Source: Mycobacterium paraterrae
Lineage (GTDB): Bacteria; Actinomycetota; Actinomycetes; Mycobacteriales; Mycobacteriaceae
DNA length: 64,000 nucleotides
Direction: 5' to 3'
Assembly (NCBI RefSeq): GCF_022430545.2
Contig: NZ_CP092488.2
Coordinates: 2,604,001-2,668,000, forward strand
Made by a program: the position numbers and the translations under genes. The notes under the pieces were generated by a model. The model did not search any database. It saw nothing but the letters and a program-made list of their open reading frames with translations, and was not told the origin of the DNA. Position 1 is the stretch's first letter; each line of letters starts with the position of its first letter. Positions 49,397 through 58,485 of the stretch are shown here, piece by piece.

Positions 49397-50308
49397 TCTA
49401 CGTGGTTATGGCCGACTCCCATTCAGGCTGGCCTAGGTTCCGGTCGCAAATTGAAACCCGAACCGCCGCAAGGGCAAGGCCCTGCGGTAGATGCGGGCGT
49501 AAGTGAGCCCCCAGCGGCCCGTCCGGAGCCGGTTCCAGACGCAATGGGCGCGTCCCGTGAAGTGCTGCCTCCCGATGAGCTCATGGATTGGGCTGGTCGC
49601 GGTGGCATTGACGCGTTCAAGGCAGCTGGCAAGGAGTTTCTGGGTTATCTGGTTGACCTATGTGAATTGCAACCAGGTGATGCGCTGCTCGACGTTGGTT
49701 GCGGCTCAGGTCGGGTAGCTCTCCCGCTCACTGGCTACCTGAATCGCCCCAGGGGCCGCTACGCCGGTTTCGATGTCTCGAAGGATGCGATCGCGTGGTG
49801 CGCGGAACACATCTCGGCGTCACACCCAAACTTCGATTTCAGAGTCGTGGATGTTCAGAACGGACTGTACAACCCGACCGGAAAATACAAGCCTTCGGAT
49901 TTTTCTTTCCCGTATCCTGACGGATCGTTTGATGTGGTGCTGCTCGCTTCGGTATTCACGCACATGCTGCCAGCGGGTGTTGAGCGCTACATGCACGAGA
50001 TCGCCCGTGTGCTGAAGCCGGGCGGGCGGAGTCTGATTACCTTCTTCCTAATCAACGAGGATTCGTTGGCGCTAAGCAGAGACGGAAGGGGATCGTTTGA
50101 CTTCGGGCACGAGATGCAAGGCTATCGAACGGCTAATGTCGAGCAGCCCGAGGCGGCGACCGCTTACACGGAAGCATTCGTCCGGGATTTGCATCGGGAA
50201 TGCGGCCTAGAGCTTCGCGAACCCTTGCGCTTCGGCAAATGGAGCGGCCGGACGGACGGTATGAGCGGACAGGATGTCGCGATTGCGGTCAAGCCGAAGC
50301 AGCAATAG
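48614..50308 (+). CDS. Bifunctional methyltransferase: FkbM domain fused to a second class I methyltransferase
   Basis: 564 aa from ATG 48614 (G-rich ribosome region just upstream). Residues 1-261 are the same FkbM methyltransferase as 38435-39226. A Pro/Gly/Ala-rich linker (about 265-320) leads to a second SAM domain: 'LQPGDALLDVGCGSGRVALP', 'YAGFDVSKDAIAWCAEHI', 'GSFDVVLLASVFTHMLPAGV' and 'EIARVLKPGGRSLITFFL' (methyltransferase type 11/25). Fusions like this methylate two positions of one glycan or lipid-linked sugar. The exact sequence of the shared N-terminal module with a foreign C-terminal partner shows module shuffling. Confidence 0.92.
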   Translation: MKGTYRGEVEREKVRESFRGQVVPKLMRLEVQPLLNFYPNQRDLMVLDIGANKGQWTRALLNVFGDRVGRVHMFDPSPENYRELCNREDSLAGLGIEESERITVYPSAMGRTPGMATLYTNEDGSPLGSLIEHEEPGWGEWGKDIRLDTTIEVPVDTVDDFISRSQIDSVDIMKLDTEGFEMDVLRGAAQSIHEGRIKLILFEFGVNQVESRHFFKDFWLFLTHRLYKIYFIDDAGKLHPISRYEYRWEQFNRNYEFVAFRSTWLWPTPIQAGLGSGRKLKPEPPQGQGPAVDAGVSEPPAARPEPVPDAMGASREVLPPDELMDWAGRGGIDAFKAAGKEFLGYLVDLCELQPGDALLDVGCGSGRVALPLTGYLNRPRGRYAGFDVSKDAIAWCAEHISASHPNFDFRVVDVQNGLYNPTGKYKPSDFSFPYPDGSFDVVLLASVFTHMLPAGVERYMHEIARVLKPGGRSLITFFLINEDSLALSRDGRGSFDFGHEMQGYRTANVEQPEAATAYTEAFVRDLHRECGLELREPLRFGKWSGRTDGMSGQDVAIAVKPKQQ

Positions 50309-50645
50309 CAGTGCTCCTTGCAGACGTGCGCGCCAGCCTATGACCGGTTCGTTGTCATCTGGCCCCTTTAGTGCTTGTCTGCCAAAGCAATTTCGACCCT
50401 AAGATCGAAACGTTGAAGCTATTCGGGCATAAGGGGATTGACGGTCGCCACAGCCGTTCAAGCCCTCTTGATGCAGCATGTCGTCAAAGAGGTCTCCACC
50501 TCGACGCGTGTAAGAAAAAGTAGCGCACGGTCGTTCGTATCGGCTCGGCAGCTTTACACGATGGACGCTGGGTGGCTGAGCACTCGGCCTAACTATTGCT
50601 GCATTACGAACCCGATTTACGTCTGCAGTATTAGTATCGCTGAGC
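50309..50645. other. AT-richer intergenic region, no gene seen
   Basis: No reading frame with convincing composition. It separates the bifunctional methyltransferase from the next gene on the same strand, so 50646 probably has its own promoter here. I cannot point to a certain -10/-35 pair. Confidence 0.4.
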
Positions 50646-51440
50646 ATGGACTTGCCTGAGATTGAACGCATCTGGAATCAGCACTCTCGCCCGAGCTACT
50701 GGCCCGTGACAGCTGACGAGATGGACTACATCCAGGACCTCATCAAGCAGCATCGGCCGGCGTCATTTATCGAGATCGGCACCGCGTCAGGATTATCTGG
50801 AGGACTGATTTGCCTGCTGCTGGACGAGTACGACGGCAAGCGGTTCGTCACCGTTGACAGCGACAAGACTTTCTTCGGTGACAACACTAAGGAAAACGGG
50901 TTCTTGCTAGAGCCCATTTACCCCGGTGGCAAAGTTGAGGTTTCCTACCTGCCGCTTACGATCGCTGCGGATGTGCCGAGCATGGGCGAGACCTTCGACA
51001 TGGCCTTCGTGGACGCCTGCCACCAGCACCCGTGGCCGCTGATCGACACTCTGTGCCTCTACCCGGTCATGGGCGGGTCCAAGGTAGTCGTCCAGCACGA
51101 CCTCAACCTTTACCGCTTTCAGACCGACAAGATCTATGGCATCGGTCCAAAGTATCTCTACGACCAATTCCCGCATATCTACCGCGACCGGTCCACGAAA
51201 TTGGGTATCAACCTGCCCGGCTGGGACAATTACGGCAACATCTACTCGGTCTCGCTCGACCTCCCGATCGCCCGGATGGAGCAGATCGCAAAAGACGGGT
51301 TCGCCATCCCTTGGTCGCTGGCTTACACCATCCCCGAGTCGCGCCTTGATGCCATCCGCACGGTCTTCCGCACCTACTATGACCCCTCGCTCGTCGCCGT
51401 CTTCGACAAGTGCGTAGACAAGTTCAACCGGCCGATCTGA
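50646..51440 (+). CDS. Class I methyltransferase, CmcI/methyltransferase-24-like
   Basis: 264 aa from ATG 50646. SAM motif I is 'SFIEIGTASGLSGGLICLLL', followed by 'RFVTVDSDKTFFGDN' (acidic residue), 'TFDMAFVDACHQHPWPLIDT' and 'GGSKVVVQHDLNLYRF'. The pattern FVDxxH...HD resembles the cephalosporin-hydroxylase-type (CmcI) and sugar O-methyltransferases that bind Mg through the acidic residues. A related but distinct gene lies at 57670. Probably methylates a sugar hydroxyl of the surface glycan. Confidence 0.82.
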   Translation: MDLPEIERIWNQHSRPSYWPVTADEMDYIQDLIKQHRPASFIEIGTASGLSGGLICLLLDEYDGKRFVTVDSDKTFFGDNTKENGFLLEPIYPGGKVEVSYLPLTIAADVPSMGETFDMAFVDACHQHPWPLIDTLCLYPVMGGSKVVVQHDLNLYRFQTDKIYGIGPKYLYDQFPHIYRDRSTKLGINLPGWDNYGNIYSVSLDLPIARMEQIAKDGFAIPWSLAYTIPESRLDAIRTVFRTYYDPSLVAVFDKCVDKFNRPI

Positions 51441-51689
51441 GGATTGCACCACGATCCGGCTTACGTGTTGGGTGTAAGGATGGTCGACACGCTCGGCTCG
51501 TGCTTCTGGCCCAAACGACAATGTCATACCGTCGGATACGGCCCTAGGTTGCCTTCCTCCGGCCGAATATCTTGCCCGCTTTCAGATTTCAGAAGGCCAG
51601 GGACTCGTATAAGAATCACGCCCATAAAGGTGCAATCAGAACTGTTCGCGCAAGATTTGGGCCGGCAATTTCCGGGTAAGGAGTGCTTG

Positions 51690-51752
51690 ATGGATTCGTC
51701 GGTTGATGTGTTGGCGGTGCTGGTGTCGTCTTCGTCGGTGCTCGGAGGATGA
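51690..51752 (+). CDS. Possible 20-residue coupled leader peptide (copy B)
   Basis: Identical in sequence and arrangement to 47327-47389: AAGGAG ribosome site, 20 codons, stop overlapping the ATG of the next gene. Conservation in both copies is expected from the recent duplication and is weak evidence on its own. Confidence 0.35.
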   Translation: MDSSVDVLAVLVSSSSVLGG

Positions 51753-52927
51753 CGAACGTTGTAGCCGACGATGATCGGCCGTCTGCACCCTTGGTGATCT
51801 TTATCGTTGGTCCGTCCGGTATCGGTAAATCTGCTGTGTTGCACAAATTCATGGAGAACGCCGATGCCCGTTTTAAGCCCATCTCGCTGGACGACATCGC
51901 AGTAGAGGCGGGGCGAGCGAGTGGCCTCATAGAGGATATGGATGCGTTCGCTCTGATGATGAAGGTTAAAACCGACGGTCTGTTCATGATCGGGATTACC
52001 AGCTTGTTTCGGCGTCTTGGTGCTGCATCGGATGGCGAGATCTATTTGGTGGACGTGGGCGCGGCGTTCCAAAATCGCATCATGTTGGCCAGCTTGTCGT
52101 TTTTATATCCTGTGATTGGGATTGTCGCGTCGGAGGAAGTTGCGTTTGAGCGTTTCTGTAAGTACCGACCGTCCGATGAACTTGGGGTGCTGCAGGGCGC
52201 CACGATGAGCCTTGAGAGGCATAAGACCATCGAATACTCGGAGGTCAGGCGGAAGGTCTACGCATCGGCGACCCACACCATCGACACGACGCATTTGTCT
52301 CTCGACGAAACCGTTACCAGCTTCGAGTCCGTTGTGCTAGACATTGCAAACCGTCAGCCTGAGCTCGAAAATCGAGGATCCGACTCGGAGGGGATGCGCG
52401 AAATGCAGTTTCTCGACTTTGCGGCGTTCGAGCGGAACGCTTTGGATAATCCTGGGCCGCATTGGCACGATTACCAGGATCGCTGGAAGTACTATTCGCA
52501 GGCGGTTGAGGTCGCGAAGACACTTGACATTACCAACCCGAGTGAAGTTCTTGAGATGGGAACGATGGGCGTGTCGATCGTCCCGGATTGCATGACGATT
52601 GATTACGACAAGGCGTGGGATTTCAAGCACAAGAAGCCTACATATGTTCACGATGCTCGGGTTGTACCGTGGCCGATCGCTACGAAGGCATTCAAATTAT
52701 TTGTGGCCCTACGGGTTTTTCAGCATCTTGCCCCTAAACAAAAAGAGTGTTTCCTTGAGGCCAAACGGATCGCAGAGAATGTGCTGATCGTTGTCCCCAA
52801 CCAGTACAAGGGAACTGGTATTACCCTCGATCAGTTCACGGAGTGGAACGACGGCACGCCGCCCACGCTGGTGGAGAAGACCCAACTACCCTCAACCTTT
52901 CTGTATCTCTGGAAATTCGGCCCATAA
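51749..52927 (+). CDS. P-loop kinase-like/methyltransferase-like fusion protein
   Basis: 392 aa from ATG 51749. Residues 1-195 equal the kinase-like protein of copy A ('VIFIVGPSGIGKSAVLHKFM'), differing at only a few residues; residues about 212-392 equal the methyltransferase-like protein ('SEVLEMGTMGVSIVPDCMTI'). The joining segment 'ESVVLDIANRQPELENRG' replaces the stop and restart of copy A. Either fusion or fission could be ancestral, but in both cases the two activities clearly belong together. Confidence 0.78.
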   Translation: MTNVVADDDRPSAPLVIFIVGPSGIGKSAVLHKFMENADARFKPISLDDIAVEAGRASGLIEDMDAFALMMKVKTDGLFMIGITSLFRRLGAASDGEIYLVDVGAAFQNRIMLASLSFLYPVIGIVASEEVAFERFCKYRPSDELGVLQGATMSLERHKTIEYSEVRRKVYASATHTIDTTHLSLDETVTSFESVVLDIANRQPELENRGSDSEGMREMQFLDFAAFERNALDNPGPHWHDYQDRWKYYSQAVEVAKTLDITNPSEVLEMGTMGVSIVPDCMTIDYDKAWDFKHKKPTYVHDARVVPWPIATKAFKLFVALRVFQHLAPKQKECFLEAKRIAENVLIVVPNQYKGTGITLDQFTEWNDGTPPTLVEKTQLPSTFLYLWKFGP

Positions 52928-54409
52928 GCAAATAAGGCGATACTCGGCTACCCCACGCTCTCGGAGGATCTGCCGGCCCGGCGACACATGGGTCATGCGC
53001 TCTAACTGCTTGGGCGCCGAACATTGGTGCCGCGCGGATCGAGCGCCTGCGCCCGAAACATGGTTGGTTGCCGTGAGCAAGACCCTCGGGCGACATTGCC
53101 GTTGCCGTTCCGACGGTCAACGGAATCAAGGTGGCCCATGTCCTCAGTTTCCGCAAGAATCCCCGTAGCCAGGCGGACGAATCCACGCGGGAAGCGGCTC
53201 GCCATCACGACGTTCGTGTGGGCTCGCGACGAGGGAACGCGAAGGCATCGAGCGGGGCATTAACGCCGGCAGTGCGGTCAAGTTCAACACTGCGAGCGCC
53301 CCCAAGAGTCAGCTACGGGCCCCAGCCGCCAATCACTCATTGCGCCAGAGGCCTTCTGCTCGCAGATGTTCAAGCACCGCTCGACCGAGTCAGGTCGTCG
53401 TTAAACAAAATAGCGGCCGCGGGGGTTTATTAGACCTGCGTACCGCCGTCTCGATGAATTGCTATGCATTGCAATGAATTCCGTTCTAGTGGTCCTACCG
53501 ACCCTGATCGCGTCCAAGTTAGAGTAGTCCGCTGGCGGGTGCGTCGCAGCTAGCGCAAGAGCTGTCGAATGAAACTCCAGTACATTAAAAATGTTGGGGC
53601 ACAGCGCTTTAGCTTCTGTGAAAATTTTGTGCCCCCTTAAGAGACGAGGCGGTCGAAGCTAAAGATATCGAGGGGGCAGATTTTCTTAGCCACTGACGCG
53701 AGCCCGCGTTGCGACCTGATACGTCCGAGAAGTGGTCCACGATCGTACCCTTAGCTTTGGTGAACTTGTTGGCGGCCTTGGGGTTAGGAGAGCGTTACTT
53801 CGTGCGGTCCCGCCAAGCTACTTGCTGCGAATGAGCTAGCGCGCGCCAGCATCTTGGGTTGAACTATGGGCAGCCGATCGGGTCGATAGCTGCAGCCCTA
53901 GTGCATCGAGGCTCGGGCCAATTCGAACTCGGTTTAAAACGACACGAAGGCAAACCCACCTCGACTTGATCGATGGCGCGGGTATCAGCGGCCTGTGAAG
54001 GGCGACTATGTCGAGCGTCCCTGCCGACGTGCCCGCCAGGGGCCGCTGGGGCAACTCGCTGGGGAGTCTCAAGGGGGCCATATGTTTCTCCGGAGCATCG
54101 CTCAGCTAAGCAGCTGAGCTCCCGTACCGGCGTTCTTGCTGTCAACAGATCATTTCGAAGGGACATCGCCTCCTGGCTCCTAGCGCTCCAGCATCGCAGA
54201 AAGGTGCTCTGAACAGGCAATATGCTCGGTTTACACAAGTTAACACAAATTTTTTCCGGGTTTTTTAACGATTCTCTTCCCAAACGTAGGTTGGGCGTTT
54301 ACCTTAGTGACACCTGAGAGGTTCTCAGAAATATAGGGAGTGAATCTAAGTCGGCACTTAGAGGAGCTCGCGGCGATCCACAGGTACAGCCCAGGGGAAG
54401 GCAAGACTG
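52928..54409. other. 1.5-kb stretch without a recognisable gene, upstream of the first collagen-like PGRS gene
   Basis: Only short frames of unlikely composition occur on both strands, and base composition is lower in GC, mostly from 53440 on. It may hold decayed genes or a long regulatory region. Close to the PGRS gene there are AT-rich runs (54230-54280), a perfect small palindrome CTGAGA-GGT-TCTCAG (54314-54328), and TACCTTAG (54300-54307), which recurs upstream of the second collagen-like gene at 61007. Confidence 0.45.
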
Positions 54410-55840
54410 ATGGCTAATCGGCGTCCAAAGAAGCAAGACGGTGAATCGAGTGGGGAAGTCGACCGCCGTAAGCATCGCTTCATCAGACTCAGCACTGCGG
54501 CCGGTACGTTCTTAACGCTGAGCCTGTCACCGCTGATTCAGGTGCCGGTGGCGCCTATGGCAAAGGCTGACGGCGAAGACGTCATCATCGATCAGATCAT
54601 CAATTCCCTCTCGGCGATCGACCCCACCGCCGCGTTGGACATGAGCAGCTGGCTCTCCAGCCTCGACGCCGCCTTGCAAGGTGCGTCGAATTTCGACCCA
54701 TCAAGCTTGGACGGTATTCTCGACCCCTCGACCTGGACTAGCGGTCTTGACCCCTCGACCTGGGCCAGCGGTCTTGACCCCTCGAGTTGGGCCGGTGGTT
54801 TTGACCCGTCGAGTTGGGCTGGCGTCTTTGACCCGTCGAGTGCAGTCGACCCGTCTAGCGTCTTCGATCCGTCCAGTGTGGCCGGCGCCCTCGACCCAAC
54901 GAGCGTTATTGATCCGTCGAGCGTGGCCGACACGACGCCCGGCGTCGAGTCCGCCTTGTCCGCCGCATCGAGTTCAGCCGAACCCGCTGCACCCCTTTCG
55001 AACACTGACCTCGCCCAGTGGTATGAGACCAACATCTACGACCCTGCACATGACTTCTCGCAGAAGTGGATCGAGGGCACGACCTTCCTCGGTAACTGGA
55101 CGGTTCAGTACGACGACGCGCTGAACGCGTTCTGGCACAACATCGGTGGGGAAGGCATCCTGATCGGCAATGGCGCCGACGGAACGGCCTTGGATCCCAA
55201 CGGCGGCGCCGGCGGACTCCTGTTCGGTGACGGTGGCGACGGCTGGGATAGCAACGTGGCCGGTGTGGCTGGCGGCGCTGGTGGCATGGCCTACGCCGGC
55301 AATGGCGGCGAGGGCGGTGACGGCTTCGGCGGCAGCATGGGTGGTGTCGGTGGCAGCACCGACTACGGCCTCGGCGGTGACGGCGGCAATGGCGGCAATG
55401 CCGTCACGATCGGGACTGACGGCGGCGACGGCGGTGACGGCGGTAGCGCACTCGGCTTCCTGTTCGGCAACGGCGGCGACGGTGGTCAAGGCGGGGCCGG
55501 CGCGGTCGGCTCAGCCGGAACGCCCGGCACTCTCCCTGGAGAGGTGGGCGGCACCGGCGGAACCGGCGGGGATGGCGGGGCCGGCGGTAACGGTGGCAAC
55601 GGCGCATTCCTGTTCGGCGATGGCGGCAACGGTGGCAACGGTGGCGCTGGCGGGCCCGGCGGCGCAGGCGGCGCTGGTGGCCCCGACTTTGGACCCGGCG
55701 GTCCTGGGGGGTACGGCGGGTTCGGCGGTCCGGGCGGGTATGGCGGCCAAGGTGGCATCTTCGGCCACGACGGTTTGGACGGGATGCGGGGGCCGACCGG
55801 ACCGACGGGACCGACCGGACCGACTGGCCCGTCCGGCTAG
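54410..55840 (+). CDS. Exported PGRS-type protein with DPSS/T repeats and a short collagen-like tail
   Basis: 476 aa from ATG 54410 (GGGGAAGG upstream). Residues 1-53: basic N-terminus, then hydrophobic 'AAGTFLTLSLSPLIQVPVAP' and 'MAKADGED', which reads as a signal peptide; there is no PE domain. 54-95: conserved 'VIIDQIINSLSAIDPTAALD'. 96-171: ten DPS(S/T)-type repeats. 200-258: 'WIEGTTFLGNWTVQYDDALN' and 'ILIGNGADGT'. About 265-450: PGRS Gly-Gly-X repeats (GNGGDGG, FLFGDGGNGG). 461-476: Gly-Pro-Thr triplets ('GPTGPTGPTGPTGPSG'). This is a surface-exposed structural protein by analogy. It is a paralogue of the protein at 61303, which has a far longer collagen-like part. Confidence 0.88.
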   Translation: MANRRPKKQDGESSGEVDRRKHRFIRLSTAAGTFLTLSLSPLIQVPVAPMAKADGEDVIIDQIINSLSAIDPTAALDMSSWLSSLDAALQGASNFDPSSLDGILDPSTWTSGLDPSTWASGLDPSSWAGGFDPSSWAGVFDPSSAVDPSSVFDPSSVAGALDPTSVIDPSSVADTTPGVESALSAASSSAEPAAPLSNTDLAQWYETNIYDPAHDFSQKWIEGTTFLGNWTVQYDDALNAFWHNIGGEGILIGNGADGTALDPNGGAGGLLFGDGGDGWDSNVAGVAGGAGGMAYAGNGGEGGDGFGGSMGGVGGSTDYGLGGDGGNGGNAVTIGTDGGDGGDGGSALGFLFGNGGDGGQGGAGAVGSAGTPGTLPGEVGGTGGTGGDGGAGGNGGNGAFLFGDGGNGGNGGAGGPGGAGGAGGPDFGPGGPGGYGGFGGPGGYGGQGGIFGHDGLDGMRGPTGPTGPTGPTGPSG

Positions 55841-55858
55841 ACGTATTCACGCTCGGCG

Positions 55859-55894
55859 CAAATTCGACCGGCCCGCGGGGGCCGGTCGAATTTG
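55859..55894. terminator. Strong bidirectional terminator between convergent genes
   Basis: CAAATTCGACCGGCCC (55859-55874) pairs perfectly with 55879-55894 around a four-base loop. It lies between the stops of the PGRS gene (55840) and the minus-strand glycosyltransferase (55932), and the AT-rich base of the stem gives A/T runs on both strands. Confidence 0.9.
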
Positions 55895-55931
55895 TGTGAG
55901 GCGCCTGTTTGGCAGCGTCAATGCGGAACTC

Positions 55932-57665
55932 TCAAGCGGCAAGGATGCAAAGGATCTCGTCCAGGGTCGCGGTGTGCAACCCTGCGATAACAGTCGATTG
56001 CCCATCGAGGCCAACGGCCGATTCGAGACGTGCCAAGTCGAACATCGCGGGGCCGTTGGCTGGCAGCTTATCGATGACATATCGGCCGGTGCCTGTTGCG
56101 CGGCGCACGCATTCTTCGGCAGCGCACCGTCCTGTCAGCCCGGTCGCGTCGCCCCAATTGATGCCGACTTGAAACACATTCGGCTCCGCGTCGAGGACCG
56201 CGGTGAGCCGGGTAATGAAGTCATCCGAGGCAAAGAATCGCCAACCCTGTCCCAGGTGAAGCCAAAACCGTCCGCAAGCGCGTTGACGTATCAGACCGAG
56301 CCGGTCGTGGGGCGTGCCAGGAGCGAATTCGAGGAGAGGGTAGTGGTCTTGGAGGATCCCGCGATCGCTGTTGGATAGCTCCGAATGGTCGAAAACGACG
56401 ATGCGTCCTACCCGGGACAGATCAATGCAGCAATTCAGAAATGAATCCAGTGTCAGTTGAGTGGCCTCTCGACCGAGGCCCGCTTGCACGCTGATCGTGA
56501 CGTCGGCGTCATTGTCAATTTGCCTTGCTGTCAACGGATTTGCGTATTGCGAGGCCGCCTCGATCATCGGTGGCACACTGAAGTCCCGGTTCTGAGCGAT
56601 CCGTTGTCGATCCTCGTCAGGTATGTCGGAGCGCGCCAGCAACTCCCGGCACAGCCGAAAAGCTTCACTGTGCTTGCCGATCCAGCTGGCGCAGATCGCC
56701 AACTCGTCGGTTATGCGCCAGTCGTAGACCGCGCGGGACTCGACGAGCGAGTCGCCCTCTGGGAGTGGGATTCGGGCGGCGCGCTCGGCGAAGTGGTAGC
56801 CGAGTTGGTAGCGCCCTTGCTCCCGACAGTGAACGGCGACGGCATGCAGTGGCTCGGCGCGAGTCGGGCGACATTCCCACGCTCTCAAGTAGGCGTCCAG
56901 GATATCCGGCCACGGATCACCGAGTCGCGACATCGATTCGGCAAGAAGGAACCTCGCATGATATGTCGCTTCACTCGCACCACCGTGCTCGACCTGGCGG
57001 GTGCACCACTTGCGTGCGCTCTCGAAATCGCCTGTGCCGAAGTAGTTTCGAGCCAGATGCGACATGGCTCGCACGTCGTTGGGGTTGCGATCTAGGTCGG
57101 CAAGCAGCAGGTCGCGATCGCGCTGGTGTCTCTTCGGATCGCGGCTACGGGCGCCGAGGCAGCGCGCATGTATGTAGTAGTCGCCCATAAGGGGCTTCGA
57201 GACATAGGACGGGTCACCGCGCGGATTTTCATGTACCGCGCCCTCGTAGCACCATTGCAATCCGTCACGGAACAACTGCGGGCGCCAGAAAATTGCGTCG
57301 TCGGCGTGATAGCGCAACGTGTATCCGTCGGCGCTTAGCTCGGTGAAGTCGGGAGCGCCGACGAGTACGTCGTCCGCGTCGATGACCCAGATGTAATTCG
57401 CGTGCCCCTGTGCAAGAGTCAGTGCCTCGCTGCGGTTCTCACCAAAGTTATGCCATGGTCGTTCGTGAAGCTCGCCTCGAATACCAAGTTTTGCCATGTG
57501 GCTATTGATCAAACTCTGAGTTCCGTCGGTCGAGCCAGTGTCGACTATCACCCAGTAGCTGACAAACGGAGCCACCGAGTCAAGAGTTTCCTGGACGATG
57601 TGCGCCTCGTTCCGCACGATCATATTGAGGCAGATCGTGCGCTGCGGGGCTAGTGACTGGGCCAA
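55932..57665 (-). CDS. GT2 glycosyltransferase with TPR-like middle and shared C-terminal module
   Basis: 577 aa from TTG 57665, four bases after the upstream methyltransferase stop. GT-A/GT2 motifs: 'ICLNMIVRNEAHIVQETLDS', 'VIVDTGSTDGTQSLI' and 'YIWVIDADDVLVGAPDF' (DxD-type metal site). About 190-360 are TPR-like helices ('DLDRNPNDVRAMSHLARNYF'). The last 170 residues ('HLGQGWRFFASDDFITRLTA', 'QVGINWGDATGLTGRCAAEE') are homologous to the tails of the CgeB-like proteins at 41845 and 44160, so the same tail is attached to two unrelated catalytic folds. It is next to a collagen-like PGRS gene. Confidence 0.87.
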   Translation of the reverse strand: MAQSLAPQRTICLNMIVRNEAHIVQETLDSVAPFVSYWVIVDTGSTDGTQSLINSHMAKLGIRGELHERPWHNFGENRSEALTLAQGHANYIWVIDADDVLVGAPDFTELSADGYTLRYHADDAIFWRPQLFRDGLQWCYEGAVHENPRGDPSYVSKPLMGDYYIHARCLGARSRDPKRHQRDRDLLLADLDRNPNDVRAMSHLARNYFGTGDFESARKWCTRQVEHGGASEATYHARFLLAESMSRLGDPWPDILDAYLRAWECRPTRAEPLHAVAVHCREQGRYQLGYHFAERAARIPLPEGDSLVESRAVYDWRITDELAICASWIGKHSEAFRLCRELLARSDIPDEDRQRIAQNRDFSVPPMIEAASQYANPLTARQIDNDADVTISVQAGLGREATQLTLDSFLNCCIDLSRVGRIVVFDHSELSNSDRGILQDHYPLLEFAPGTPHDRLGLIRQRACGRFWLHLGQGWRFFASDDFITRLTAVLDAEPNVFQVGINWGDATGLTGRCAAEECVRRATGTGRYVIDKLPANGPAMFDLARLESAVGLDGQSTVIAGLHTATLDEILCILAA

Positions 57666-57669
57666 CGTC

Positions 57670-58434
57670 TTAGTAGAGGCTGAACAGTTCGGTTAGCCGG
57701 TCCGGCTCGTCGACCAGTGGGCGAGAATCGATCAAATCGAGGTCATCCCACAGCGACCGCAACTGGCGGTCGTCGAGCGTCGTGGAAGAGAACTGGTCGA
57801 CGATGTCGTAATAGCCGTCGGCGAGAGTGCGAGACGCCGGATTCACGCGGGATATCGCCACTAATCCAGTTGGTGGACAGTCGAACACGTGTACACGGAG
57901 ATCCGGACGAAATTTGCGGAGAATCGGCACGATCTTCCAGACGTCACCCGTCCAGAATCCGGCCGTCTCCCGCTCGGCGGGACTGCCTGGCAGCCACTGC
58001 CTGCGGGCCATCCGCGCATTCAACGGGATGCAGTCGTGTACCAAAATCAATGACCGAGCGTGGCAGGCGGACTCGGCGCCGATCAGATCACGCACGAGAA
58101 ATTCGAAACGGTGCATGCCGTCCAAGAACACCATGTCCAGCGGTCGGCCGAGCAGCGCGCCCGCATTTTCGGTCGCGAAGAAGGCGTCCGATGCCATCTG
58201 AAAGAAGAACGTGCGCTTTCGACCACCAGTGGCGCTGAACTCGAGTTGAAACTGTGGATCCACTGCAATCGCATCGCAGTCCGCAACTGCCAACGACGCT
58301 CCACTTTCGGTGCCGACCTCAAGATATGTCCGCGGCGAGAGTTGTCGGTGCAACTCGTGGAGGAATTCAATGTATGGGACGCCGAGCATGCGGAACGAGC
58401 CGGTCTCGTCATCGAATTCATGCGTGCTGCCCAT
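57670..58434 (-). CDS. Class I methyltransferase (methyltransferase-24/CmcI-like)
   Basis: 254 aa from ATG 58434 (AGGAG five bases upstream). SAM site 'RTYLEVGTESGASLAVADCD', then 'AIAVDPQF' (acidic residue), 'LDMVFLDGMHRFEFLVRDLI' and 'SLILVHDCIPLNARMARRQW' with the paired Asp/His positions of metal-dependent O-methyltransferases. It belongs to a minus-strand set running 59304 (oxygenase-like), 58434, 57665 (GT2). Probably methylates a sugar added by the adjacent GT2. Confidence 0.82.
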   Translation of the reverse strand: MGSTHEFDDETGSFRMLGVPYIEFLHELHRQLSPRTYLEVGTESGASLAVADCDAIAVDPQFQLEFSATGGRKRTFFFQMASDAFFATENAGALLGRPLDMVFLDGMHRFEFLVRDLIGAESACHARSLILVHDCIPLNARMARRQWLPGSPAERETAGFWTGDVWKIVPILRKFRPDLRVHVFDCPPTGLVAISRVNPASRTLADGYYDIVDQFSSTTLDDRQLRSLWDDLDLIDSRPLVDEPDRLTELFSLY

Positions 58435-58485
58435 ATCTCCTGCCTTATCGGCCGACGTCAGTTGCGGCTCGAGGTCCGTGCAAGC

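Larger units (their letters stand above)
51465..52935 (+). repeat. 1.4-kb duplicated kinase-methyltransferase cassette, copy B
   Basis: See 47161-48570. Starts 24 bases after the stop of 50646-51440 and ends just after the fused gene; the flanks of the two copies are unrelated. Confidence 0.92.

Noticed and set aside
53131..53433. A 100-residue plus-strand frame in the 52928-54409 gap
   Set aside because: No recognisable motif, no ribosome site and a composition unlike neighbouring genes; kept as unexplained sequence.
54410..55840. Classical PE_PGRS protein
   Set aside because: The Gly-rich part is PGRS-like, but the about 100-residue PE domain is missing and replaced by a signal peptide with DPS(S/T) repeats.
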